Below, piece after piece: positions 44,873 through 56,067 of a stretch of DNA of 64,000 bases. The notes below the pieces were generated by a model, which was not told where the DNA came from, searched no databases, and saw only the letters and a list, made by a program, of their open reading frames with translations. Origin of the DNA: Bolinopsis microptera (Eukaryota > Ctenophora > Tentaculata > Lobata > Bolinopsidae). The position numbers were made by a program, and so were the translations under genes. The stretch's first letter is position 1; every line of letters starts with the position of its first letter. The stretch covers positions 11,940,902-12,004,901 of the forward strand of contig NC_087076.1 in NCBI RefSeq assembly GCF_026151205.1, written 5' to 3'.

Positions 44873-45759
44873 TAAGGTTACATACTAACATTAGGGGGTG
44901 CACCATAGAAATAAACTTGCTCGGATTATAAACTTTTGTACCATCGTTTTCTAGAGACTGTGAGAAATTTCACAATACCAAATTTGTCATACCTTATTGA
45001 AAAGATCAGTGAGTTTTGCCTATGTGCCATATTCGATGGTGCGCGGCTTTTGGAGCAAAATTAGCTGTAAAAGTCGCGTAATTTGACCAAATTTGACCAA
45101 ATTCGTTGAATTTTGTCGTATTATTTGGATATATCTTCAGTTCCTTGCATGAGATCCTTCTGAAAATTGGCGACGACCTTCCAATAGGGCTTTCACAACT
45201 GTCCGAAAAATTTGGTGGATATCGGAGTTGATATAGTAATAAAAATGGGGCAAAATACGCTGCTTTTAGCTGTAACATAATGTCTGATGGTTGGATATGC
45301 TTTAAACTTTTTCGGACACTTTCCTTGTAAGTCTATGAGTAAGCTTACCAATTTTTGTTGCAATCGGAGGTCGGGAAGGATACTTAATATCTATTTGTTT
45401 GAAGAAAATTGTGCTGGCCGAAATTAGCGCTAAAAAACCATCCTACAGTCGGCACGCGCGGCTCACTGTCGATGGCGCACTACCTACTAACATTGGCGCG
45501 ACCAGTAAGCCGATAATTTATGTATTTATGAAGTGGGTACTTCTCGGAAAGGAAAAATGTATGAAAACACGATGTGACTATTTTTGCCTTTTTGGGTTGA
45601 TTTAATACTTTAATATAATACAACGGCAGAAAATTATTCAAACTTTAAGTTACCTGAGGACCCCAGGCTATTATGTTCATTAACATAAAGATTTGGCGGA
45701 ATGACAGGCTGAGCGCGGCCCAGTAAACTTTAAGCAAAACGGGCACATTTTAACTTAAC

Positions 45760-46665
45760 TGGTGATACTCGTAAAATATCTGTTCGTCGACGAGTCCAAC
45801 TCGGCGCGCGTCCTGGTAGGTTGTAAACCTACAAATTTTAACCATATACCACCTTTTTGGCTTTTTAACCGGGAAATCCTGGAATAATAGCTTAATTTTA
45901 ACAATCAACATGCCATCATGTGCGGCAGGCGGCTGTGTTTTAGCTATCTAAATCTTCCTGCACATTTTGCTTATATGCCAACGAAATTAATTGCTCAAAA
46001 GTGAAAAACATAGTTTTTGGCCTTTTTTGGCCCTCTAGACTAAAAAAGGTGTATTTGGAGTTCCTAGCGCGTATTGACGGATGTTACTCGTCTAAATTTC
46101 TTCGAAGTAGCGCGCGCCGCTTTCTTCTCGAAATGGCCCGATATGGCAAGTGCTACAAAGTAGCGCGTGCCGGGCCAAATCATTAACAATGGTCAATAGC
46201 GCGTATTGAGCAGAAAATGCCCGTACGAGATTTTACTAGTTAGTAGTTTAATAGTGCAGTGTGGTGATCGTTGATCGGGCGCGCTACAGCATACAGGCAT
46301 TGTTCACTGTTAATGGACAGACCTGGTGCGCGCTACTTCAAAGAAATTTAAAGAGTACAGTATCATTCGTCGACACAGGCTAAGCGGCTAATAGTAATAT
46401 AAGCGCAGTTTTGCATAGCCATGTTTTACCTAACCATCATGTGTACTGCTTTTGCGCCGTTCGGGCGCGCTAGTTTTACGAAGCGGGCGCGCGCTACTGC
46501 AAGGGCTTTGGATAAAGCAATGACCAATATGCAGCAGTAAACAAAAATTTGCTGGAAATGGCGCTCCGCGTAATAAATAATAATGTAGTGGATAAATTTG
46601 TAGGTTTACAACCTACCAGGACGCGCGCCGAGTTGGACAGATATTATACGAGTATCACCCGTTAA
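45760..46665. mobile_element. 0.9 kb element with ~75-bp inverted ends
   Basis: The left end (ggtgatactcgtaaaatatc through cggcgcgcgtcctggtaggt and tgtaaacctacaaattt) is mirrored at 46585-46660 (aaatttgtaggtttacaacc through acgagtatcacc). The interior carries the second copy of the 44669 repeat and many gcgcgcta motifs. No coding capacity. Confidence 0.65.
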
Positions 46666-47007
46666 TGGATAAATTAAATATTTAATTTTTGATTATACTG
46701 AAATTAAAAACAAAATTGCATTTTTCTAAATTAGTTTCAAAAATGGCATTGCTCACCATTTATTTGCAATTTTAACTTTTTATTTTGTTCAGCATCCTTG
46801 CCAAATCTCTAATTCATAACATAATCTCAAATCTGAGTACGTAAGAGTTGTCAACCATTTCTTCATGACCGGATCTAAATTCTAATTGCATTATAAATTC
46901 AAATATTGAATATACGGGCCGGCTACGTAGGCAAGAAATCTAGGTAAACTATAGGTAAAAATATAATATTAATCATAAGCTAAAATGTACTAATCTTTGT
47001 ATTCTAA

Positions 47008-47274
47008 ATGGGGAAAAAGAAGAAACATTGTCAGTCAGTCGAGAAAATTGTCAGTCAGGCTATATGGCAGCTTTGTAGATGTTGTGACTATGCTAGTAGT
47101 GGTCCCAGGCTTGCGACTGGAATTGCAGTGTTAAATCGATTTAAAGGTATACCAACGATCCACCTCCCACTTGTTGTTTGGTACTTAGCATTAATAGTGT
47201 CAGCTGTAGCCATTTATAGCAAGAATCTTAAAACTAAAGGGGATTACAAGGAAAAGAGGAAGGAAAAAGAATAA
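47008..47274 (+). CDS. Small single-pass membrane protein, unknown, copy 1
   Basis: 88 codons from ATG 47008 to TAA 47272-47274. The protein starts with a basic MGKKKKH stretch, has a Cys-rich CRCCD near residue 30, one predicted membrane segment (about residues 51-71, HLPLVVWYLALIVSAVAIY), and ends in a Lys/Glu-rich tail (KEKRKEKE). An AATAAA at 47336-47341, about 60 bp after the stop, would serve as poly(A) signal. The whole unit including the signal is duplicated directly downstream. I do not recognise the family. Duplication with retained frame in one copy is the only sign that it is a real gene. Confidence 0.5.
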   Translation: MGKKKKHCQSVEKIVSQAIWQLCRCCDYASSGPRLATGIAVLNRFKGIPTIHLPLVVWYLALIVSAVAIYSKNLKTKGDYKEKRKEKE

Positions 47275-47352
47275 CGGAACAAACAATTAATTAAAGTATT
47301 TACAGGAGCATAAGTTATTGTAATTACAAGCTTCAAATAAATCACTGACTAA

Positions 47353-47775
47353 ATGGGGAAAAAGAAGAAACATTGTCAGTCAGTCGAGAAAATTGTCAGT
47401 CAGGCTATATGGCAGCTTTGTAGATGTTGTGACAAAACTAGTAGTGGTCCCAGGCTTGCGACTGGAATTGCGGTGTTAAATCGATTTAATGGTATACCAA
47501 CGATCCACCTCCCACTTGTTGTTTGGTACTTTGATTGATTGAAATAAATTTTCGTGCACATACAGAATGAATGGTTAATAATTTAATATTATATATGTAG
47601 ACCACTTAGCATTTATAGTGTTAGCTGTAGCCATTTATAGCAAGAATCTTAAAACTAAAGGGGATTACAAGGAAAAGAGGAAGGAAAAAGAATAACGGAA
47701 CAAACAATTAATTAAAGTATTTATAGGAGCATTAGATATTGTAATTACAAGCTTCAATAATAAATCACTGACTAA
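47353..47775 (+). pseudogene. Second copy of the small membrane-protein gene, interrupted
   Basis: Near-identical to 47008-47345 but with about 74 extra bases after the LPLVVWY codons (about 47532-47605), which introduce a stop at 47536-47538. The remaining C-terminal sequence (HLAFIVLAVAIYSKNLKTKG and tail) follows after the insert. The insert has no GT-AG borders that would rescue the frame. An AATAAA lies at 47759-47764. Confidence 0.65.
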
Positions 47776-47932
47776 AACTTCTAATTAAAATGACACTTGG
47801 CTTGGTACGCTCGCCCATTTTCACTGGTCAGTCTGAACTTCGGTTTAGCACGTTGTACACTTATTCACCTAAGTTTCAGAATTTGTTCAGTTTAGCAGAG
47901 TTAGTACCCGTGTTTCAATAAATCAAAAGATA

Positions 47933-49726
47933 TCAGGGGAGTTCTTTGATAATGTTATGGTCATCTAGAATACCGAACTTCCTGAAAACGTTATCATATT
48001 TCCTCAGACAACGTTTAATGCCTTTAATCAGTCTATCACGGCTATATCCTCTATCAATTAGAATTTTGAATATTTTGTGAAGATGGGAGGTAAAGATATC
48101 CAATCTAGTGCAAACATTACCATATCTAAGAACTTGACTTGAAAAAACGTTGTAGCCAACCTCGGTTGGGATGTTACTGTGAGGAAATGTAAGGTATACA
48201 ACATGAAAATTAAAATCATCAGTTTTGTTATACACTGATATTTCTAGTCCTTCTGTGGAAATATTAATATTTAAATCAAGGTAGTTAATGATTTTATTAT
48301 TGGAACCAGCTCGCTCCATCTCCAATGAATTAGGATAAATATCTTTAATCAATTGATGAAAGTAAAGGTAGTTAATAATAGATAAATCGTCAACATATCG
48401 TTTATTATTGGATTATATCTTTGCTAATCCCATTTTCTTTTCCTGAAGTAAACGTTTCATATAATTAAATTCCTTTTTGCCAACAGTGAGATCAGCTATA
48501 GGGGAACTTGAATTTCCACCCATAGGAATACCCTTGGTTTGTATGAATACAATCCCACCGAAGACGACATAAGTGTTATAAATAATAAATTTAACAGCCT
48601 CTTTTAGGTCATCTTGACTAAAGCAGGCATGAGAATCATAGGTTTTATTGGAAAAGAAACATGTATTACTGTCTCTTTTAGAAATACAAATATATCTATT
48701 ACGGTCTGAAAATATTAAATCAACAACTTCATTAATCATATTCTCTACTTCAATCAAGTCTAATCTGGTATAAAGAGTAGTAAAATCATATACTTGTATA
48801 TTATAAACATCGCTATTTTTGATAGCTTCAAGGAATTCACTTGAGGAATCTATGCTCCAAAACATGTTTATACCGCTGTTGTTGTAGATTGCCTCGCAGT
48901 ATTTCTTGAAGTATTTCCTCAAAAGTTTCAGACAACAGTTAACTTGGATGTTAAGTTGTTTCGTAACGCAAAAACGGGCACCTGCAATGAACCTCGCCTT
49001 GTAAGGGTTCTTATGAAGCTTAGGGTTCCAGAAGATGCGTGCTTGTCGCAAGTTTTTATCTTCAACTTGTACATTAAATCTCTCCTTTAGACTCTCAGAT
49101 ATTTTATTGACATAATGAGTCTCGTCTTCGCTACAGGGTTTATATGTATCATTACCTATACATTTTAGAGTATTAGGATCAAAACCCATTTCATTGACAA
49201 GAGTTTTTACATAAAACTTTTTACAAATAAATGAAAAATTACCAGAAGCTTTGTCGATACTACAAATAATGTATTTACTTTTCAGCAATTTAAGACTTCT
49301 TTTAACATCATCTTTTTCCAGTGTGTTTTATTTTATTTCAAATGTTTTAGGAAAGTTTTTCTTGTAATATTCAATACGATTGGAAACTATTGATAACACT
49401 TTTTCCTTCCAATCGCTGAACTTTACTTCTTTTTGACAGTACTTTCTACTTTTTGATTTTATAAATTTATCGACAGCTTCGGTAACTGACATATATATCT
49501 CATCTGGAGATTTAAATGTGGGAATTCTGTATTTACAACCGTAGGAAAGTACTTCCCTAAGTTCAACATTATCAACAATATCTAAATTACCAGTAACTAC
49601 ATGTCCATGAGGAGGATAATTGAAAGGGGAGGGGTGACAATCGCATGGACTACCTAAAATAGATTGAATATCAGAAATAGAAAGTTTCTTTAAGAATGAA
49701 GCAACAATAAAAAAAAAAAACAACAT
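47933..49726 (-). pseudogene. Penelope-like reverse transcriptase, one frame with two TAA stops
   Basis: A single - strand frame of 598 codons is broken only by TAA at 49328-49330 and TAA at 48413-48415. Reverse transcriptase motifs are clear: KLHKNPYKARFI, YDFTTLYT (motif A with Asp), TKGIPMGGNSSSPIADL (motif B) and RYVDDLS (motif C, catalytic Asp pair), followed by the LDLNI and thumb region. The N-terminal part contains GSPCDCH and GHVVTGNLDIV segments. The YDFTTLYT with GIPMG combination is typical of Penelope-like elements. No GIY-YIG endonuclease is seen after residue 598. The second stop lies just upstream of YVDD, so the product as written could not be active. Confidence 0.75.
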
Positions 49727-49785
49727 TCTTATTTAGTATCAATTAAAGCAGACAAAAATATATTTCATATAAATAACTAGCACGA

Positions 49786-49995
49786 ACTTTAGATCAGATA
49801 TCTTTTACAAAGATACGTCGAGAAGAATCCTGGGTGATACATGATCGGAGAGTACAGACCATAAAGTTTACGCACCCACCTAGACCTTTGCCTCCTGAAT
49901 TCTTGGTTGGATAGAAATTTATGCAAACTTGGTCGTTTATACTCCAAGTCCCTAGTTGAAGAAGTAATATTATATATGTCTAGAGTTAGCTTCGT
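49786..49995 (-). pseudogene. 5' part of the Penelope-like unit, first copy
   Basis: Corresponds to the open frame at 54196-54450 in the duplicate, which encodes SSTRDLEYKRPSLHKFLSNQ and RYLI-ending text. In this copy the upstream end differs by an 8-base deletion near 49981. It might be a leader exon or ORF of the element; the family is not recognised. Confidence 0.35.
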
Positions 49996-49999
49996 TCAA

Positions 50000-51652
50000 T
50001 AATAACAATATCAATATAATCAATATCAATATCAATATCAGATAAAACTATCGAATAAATTATTAAATAATAATTAATTCTTTCCGATAAAATTTTTTAT
50101 AAATTTAGATATTTAGTATCTAAAAACATTAATACAAAAAATGGTTAAAAGCGCCAAAATCGATTTGAGAGATTTTCTGTCTATAGTACAATCATGATAG
50201 TAATAGTAAGTGTGTGCCGCTGCAATTAGACTTGATTACTGCAATTTAAACTTGTTTGGAGTCCAAGTATCTTTTAAGTCAGCTACCTGTGCTTGTATTA
50301 ATAGTGCTTTGGTTCTCAATTTTATCAAGTTAATGGACGTTTCTAAGCAGTTCAGTCTGTAAGTTATTATGGAAGTTATCATGGAATTCACACAATACCT
50401 CCAGAGACACAATTTTTACAATTTCCCTTATACCTATAACTTGTGTCTATAACTGCCCAGTACAACTTTCTTCATAGATACCGTGATGTTGAAATAAAAT
50501 TGTCAATTGATGCACCAAAACAAAAAATATAGGAGTTCTTTGTCTCTAAATAAGGTGTAAAGAGAGTGCTTATCTGTAACATCGAACTTAACAGTTATTT
50601 GACCAATTAACCTAGTAGCGCATCAAATGCCCATGGCAGTTGCTGCTAAAAATCATATTTGACAATTGACCTCAACCTTTGCATCTGTTGCAGCATATGC
50701 TATCAGCACTAAATTGTAGCCTACACTTTAACTCATCTGCACAGCTAGAATTAATGAAAATGCGCAAATTTGCCAGGGTTTCTTAGCCAGTATGGGGTCT
50801 GTGCGTTTCTGTCAGACCCAAAACATCTTGCATTGTGACTCCATTCAATTTAAAGGAACATTTTTCCAATAATAAGGTTGCAGGAGAGTGCTCTCCCCTT
50901 TTCAAGGTCTGCATGGGTGATATGCTGTGAACAATAAAGTGAATAAAGTGACGTCATTGTTCTCAATTTCATCTGCATTTTGGGGAACAGGTAGCTTCAC
51001 ACTTAAGGCACCCATCCTTGAACTAAAATAATCACTCCAATAACGACTGTTCCTTGATGTTTTAGTAGCAAACTTTAAGGTCAAGGGCTTCAGCTGGTCC
51101 CTTGGAACTCTCTGACAGTTTTAGGCTTCGAAATTAAATTAGATGGATTTAAGAAAAACATGATTACTAAAAGTATTACAAATGATAGCTTTTTTGAAAT
51201 GTTTCAAATGAAGTTTTAGTAAGAATTGAGGGAGCCAGTTATGCCAGTAATAAAAAGAAACATAATGATTATCTCTGGTTTCATCCTATGTGGCAAAGAA
51301 GCGTTTTATGAATCTTTTAAATTCCACTGGGAAGTTTGATTAGGTTATGAAAATAGGATATTGTATTTGATAAATGGTTAAAAATATTGTATTTGATAAA
51401 TAATTAATGTCGGTGAGGAAATATTTATAATTATATATTTTCATACATTTTTTGATGTCATAAATTTTACTTTACTTTACTTTACTTAACACAAGTTCAT
51501 AAAAGTATTTTCATAAAAGATAATATTATTGAGTTTACCCTGGGCGACCTTCAACAGAAATCCTGTAAATCAATTTTCTTCACAGTTGAGCATAGTGGTT
51601 CATTCATTGTCCAGTTTTTGAATCATTATTTCATTTAATGTGTTATTTTTAG
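50000..51652. other. Upstream/intronic region of EXOC1 copy A
   Basis: Non-coding AT-rich DNA with a short tttac run (about 51466-51486). The first EXOC1 coding exon starts after an acceptor at 51651-51652, so 5' UTR exons and the promoter may lie here or further left. Confidence 0.4.
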
Positions 51653-51657
51653 GCCAC

Positions 51658-53584
51658 ATGGCGACAAAGCATGGAAGTCGTGGTAAAAATCAGCAAACAA
51701 TATCATCTATCATTGGAGAAAATGAAAAAATAATAGAGATTGTTAATGCTACATCAATCACCAAAGACAAAACCAAAGCTAAACGGTGCTTCATTGTTGT
51801 TACTCATCTGAAAGGGTCTCACCTCAACTATTCAATATTTGTTATCAACCAGAGCAAGGATGTTCTTAAGTTGAGATACAGATTTGCATTGATTGAGTTG
51901 AATGCAGTAGATTTCTTGGCTAGTGATGATTCAAGACTTGATTTTTTGCTCAAGTTTAATGAAGACAAAGTACTTCACTATGCTTGTGATGCTTGGGAAA
52001 AGAAGAAAAAGTTTCTTATAAATCTTTACAAGCTCTGCAAGAACAAGCTTCCAAAAGAAGCCTTGCCAGTATTCAAGAATGTCAACACCCAAATGTTGGA
52101 AGAGACAGTTTTCTTGTCTGCAACATTGAAGGGTATGGAGAATGATTCACCAAATCCATCTGAAAATGTTGAGCCTGAGTACAAACTGAAATATCTCACT
52201 AAAGAAGAAGAACTAGACCTTGAACAAGTTTGTAAAGCATGCCAGTGGGAAACTGAAAGTGCAGAAGAGTTTATTGCCAAAATAACAATGGAGCTTTCTG
52301 GTTTGGATAAAGCAAACATCCATTCTATAATGAATGTTGAAGAAGAAATTTTGAAATTATTCGAGACAATGGATGATGCTATCAAAAAATTAGACACACT
52401 CGACGAGAGCTTGAATGAGTACAGCGAAATCCTAACAAGAGAAGAATCAAGAATTCTTGACATTTCTGACCTTAGCTCTAATCATTCTGTTAGAGTTGCT
52501 AATAACCAAAAGCTGTTACAGAAAACTCAAGATCTTCTTCAGTTGCTCTCTCTTCCTGTCAATCTAGAGGATCTAGATACTTTGAACGACTATAACCTTG
52601 AATCATTCTCTCAAGCAGTAGAGGTTGCTCAAAGTAGAGTTGATGCCCTTGCAGGTCATGAACTCCAAGAACTGCACTGTGTGCAAGAATTCATGATAAA
52701 CTGTAGAGCTTTTCTAAAGACAGTCCCTGAGTTACTTTATGCTGATTTAGATGAAAAATTAAGGAAAGATTGGCAAGGGAAGCACAGGGCTCGCCACATC
52801 AATGTTGCTAGATTCACATCTCTACTTAATTGGTGCAAAGACTTTGATCCAGTCATGTTTAATGCTATTTTCCAGTCATATGAGGCATCAATACAAAAAT
52901 GCTATGCCAAAGAAATAAGCAACTTCTTTAAAGATAAAGTTGGCACTATTCAGAAGAGATCAAACTTGGACAAAGGTTTCTCCTTTGCTGGAAAGTCAAA
53001 TTCCAGCACATCTACGATGGATATATCTGCATCAAAACAAAGTTTCAGAGGTTCTCTAAGTAACATCAGAGGTTCAATAGGATCAGTGGATTCTGTCAAC
53101 ATCAAAGGTTCTGGTGATTCAATGGCTACTTATCAGACTCAAAGTGAAAATAACTCTAAATTCGATAATCTGTTTTGTAAGGTTAGTGGACTATGATATA
53201 AGTTTGATAGTAAAAATATTTTGCAATAACTATCTCATGAACTCTTCCTTCAGCTTCAATCTATAACACAATTATACTGTGAAATGGCTCTTAATTACTT
53301 TGGCTAGGAAAGCATCAAAGCTAATTTGATTAACATGATCAATGATAATTTAATGTAATTTTGCTTCATAATCAGGTACTGGATTTCATTACCCCGCTTG
53401 TTGTCGACGAGGAAGACCACCTCAATGAAGTCTTTGGAATACCATTCATGGAAGATATACCCACAGATGCCAGTGACAATGAAATAAGAACCCGTAAAGA
53501 CGAAAATACTGCAACTAACAATATCTTGATTAAACTCTTCGGAGCGAAGCTTGATCAAGAGTTACAACAACTCATTGAAGTTAG
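51658..53584 (+). CDS. EXOC1: Exocyst complex component 1 (SEC3), duplicated first two coding exons
   Basis: Exon 1 coding 51658-53181 (508 codons in one exon, after acceptor tattttta|g at 51651-51652, donor gtaag|gttagt) and exon 2 53376-53584 (ends phase 2, ttag|gtgaga). The protein part is identical to that of the second copy. Residues ~22-130 are a PH-like lipid-binding region (CFIVVTHLKGSHLNYSIFVI to FLINLYKLCK); the rest begins the coiled-coil and SEC3 core, with a Ser-rich loop near 440-490. No exon 3 follows before the next duplicate. It could form a truncated product, an alternative start for the downstream gene (A1-A2 joined to exon 3 at 58208 keeps the frame), or an assembly artefact. 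Confidence 0.8.
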
Positions 53585-53785
53585 GTGAGAATGAAATCAA
53601 TCAACCATTTTATGATATTCAAAGGGATCATAAACAATTTTATCTTAATGTAGACATTTTAACTCAGAATAAACATTCTATGCAGTATGCACATATCACC
53701 ATATTATACTGTACATATTGAAATTATGTTACATATAGATTAGCTAACTATATCTCTAGAATGAAACAGAGCATGGCATAATAAT

Positions 53786-54133
53786 ATTGGAAACTATTGA
53801 TAACACTTTTTCCTTCCAATCGCTGAACTTTACTTCTTTTTGACAGTACTTTCTACTTTTTGATTTTATAAATTTATCGACAGCTTCGGTAACTGACATA
53901 TATATCTCATCTGGAGATTTAAATGTGGGAATTCTGTATTTACAACCGTAGGAAAGTAATTCCCTAAGTTCAACATTATCAACAATATCTAAATTACCAG
54001 TAACTACATGTCCATGAGGAGGATAATTGAAAGGGGAGGAGTGACAATCGCATGGACTACCTAAAATAGATTGAATATCAGAAATAGAAAGTTTCTTTAA
54101 GAATGAAGCAACAATTAAAAAAAAAAACAACAT
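53786..54133 (-). pseudogene. Penelope-like N-terminal fragment created by the duplication
   Basis: Repeats the first ~115 codons of the frame at 49726-49379 and is then cut by the duplication junction. No reverse transcriptase core. Confidence 0.8.
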
Positions 54134-54195
54134 TCTTATTTAGTATCAATTAAAGCAGACAAAAATATATTTCATATAAATAACTAGCACGAACT

Positions 54196-54450
54196 TTAGA
54201 TCAGATATCTTTTACAAAGATACGTCGAGAAGAATCCTGGGTGATACATGATCGGAGAGTACAGACCATAAAGTTTACGCACCCACCTAGACCTTTGCCT
54301 CCTGAATTCTTGGTTGGATAGAAATTTATGCAAACTTGGTCGTTTATACTCCAAGTCCCTAGTTGAAGAAGTAATATTATATATGTCTAGGACTCTAGAG
54401 TTAGCTTCGTTCAATAATAACAATATCAATATAATCAATACCAATATCAA
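54196..54450 (-). pseudogene. 5' part of the Penelope-like unit, second copy
   Basis: 84-codon frame with a hydrophobic N-terminus (LVLIILILLLLN) and basic RRQRSRWVRKL. It lies upstream of the frame at 53786-54133 in the same orientation. Function is not recognised. Confidence 0.35.
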
Positions 54451-56067
54451 TATCAGATAAAACTATCGAATAAATTATTAAATAATAATTAATTCTTTCC
54501 GATAAAATTTTTTATAAATTTAGATATTTAGTATCTAAAAACATTAATACAAAAAATGGTTAAAAGCGCCAAAATCGATTTGAGAGATTTTCTGTCTATA
54601 GTACAATAATGATAGTAATAGTAAGTGTGTGCCGCTGCAATTAGACTTGATTACTGCAATTTAAACTTGTTTGGAGTCCAAGTATCTTTTAAGTCAGCTA
54701 CCTGTGCTTGTATTAATAGTGCTTTGGTTCTCAATTTTATCAAGTTAATGGACGTTTCTAAGCAGTTCAGTCTGTAAGTTATTATGGAAGTTATCATGGA
54801 ATTCACACAATACCTCCAGAGACACAATTTTTACAATTTCCCTTATACCTATAACTTGTGTCTATAACTGCCCAGTACAACTTTCTTCATAGATACCGTG
54901 ATGTTGAAATAAAATTGTCAATTGATGCACCAAAACAAAAAATATAGGAGTTCTTTGTCTCTAAATAAGGTGTAAAGAGAGTGCTTATCTGTAACATCGA
55001 ACTTAACAGTTATTTGACCAATTAACCTAGTAGCGCATCAAATGCCCATGGCAGTTGCTGCTAAAAATCATATTTGACAATTGACCTCAACCTTTGCATC
55101 TGTTGCAGCATATGCTATCAGCACTAAATTGTAGCCTACACTTTAACTCATCTGCACAGCTAGAATTAATGAAAATGCGCAAATTTGCCAGGGTTTCTTA
55201 GCCAGTATGGGGTCTGTGCGTTTCTGTCAGACCCAAAACATCTTGCATTGTGACTCCATTCAATTTAAAGGAACATTTTCCAATAATAAGGTTGCAGGAG
55301 AGTGCTCTCCCCTTTTCAAGGTCTGCATGGGTGATATGCTGTGAACAATAAAGTGAATAAAGTGACGTCATTGTTCTCAATTTCATCTGCATTTTGGGGA
55401 ACAGGTAGCTTCACACTTAAGGCACCCATCCTTGAACTAAAAGAATCACTCCAATAACGACTGTTCCTTGATGTTTTAGTAGCTTTAAGGTCAAGGGCTT
55501 CAGCTGGTCCCTTGGAACTCTCTGACAGTTTTAGGCTTCGAAATTAAATTAGATGGATTTAAGAAAAACATGATTACTAAAAGTATTACAAATGATAGCT
55601 TTTTTGGAATGTTTCAAATGAAGTTTTAGTAAGAATTGAGGGAGCCAGTTATGCCAGTAATAAAAAGAAACATAATGATCATCTCTGGTTTCATCCTATG
55701 TGGCAAAGAAGCGTTTTATGAATCTTTTAAATTCCACTGGGAAGTTTGGTTAGGTTATAAAAATAGGATATTGTATTTGATAAATGGTTAAAAATATTGT
55801 ATTTGATAAATAATTAATGTCGGTGAGGAAATATTTATAATTATATATTTTCATACATTTTTTGATGTCATAAATTTTACTTTACTTTACTTTACTTAAC
55901 ACAAGTTCATAAAAGTATTTTCATAAAAGATAATATTATTGAGTTTACCTTGGGCGACCTTCAACAGAAATCCTGTAAATCAATTTTCTTCACAGTTGAG
56001 CATAGTGGTTCATTCATTGTCCAGTTTTTGAATCATTATTTCATTTAATGTGTTATTTTTAGGCCAC

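Larger units (their letters stand above)
43843..46999. other. Repeat-rich intergenic region after IMPDH
   Basis: AT-rich DNA with islands of gcgcgcta-type sequence. It contains inverted-repeat elements (44537-44872, 45760-46665) and a duplicated block, listed separately. Short open frames here do not have gene-like features. Confidence 0.5.
49379..53785. repeat. Direct 4.4 kb tandem duplication, copy A
   Basis: Identical in order to 53786-58194. It contains the N-terminal end of the Penelope-like frame (-), about 1.6 kb of non-coding DNA, and EXOC1 coding exons 1-2 (+). The left border is inside the Penelope-like frame; the right border is in EXOC1 intron 2. Confidence 0.95.

Noticed and set aside
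47790-47921. 43-codon ATG frame before the Penelope-like element
   Set aside because: Too short, no homology recognised, and it overlaps a likely element 3' flank.
52026-52463. 145-codon antisense frame within EXOC1 exon 1 (also 56436-56873)
   Set aside because: Shadow of the sense coding frame, no splice or start support.
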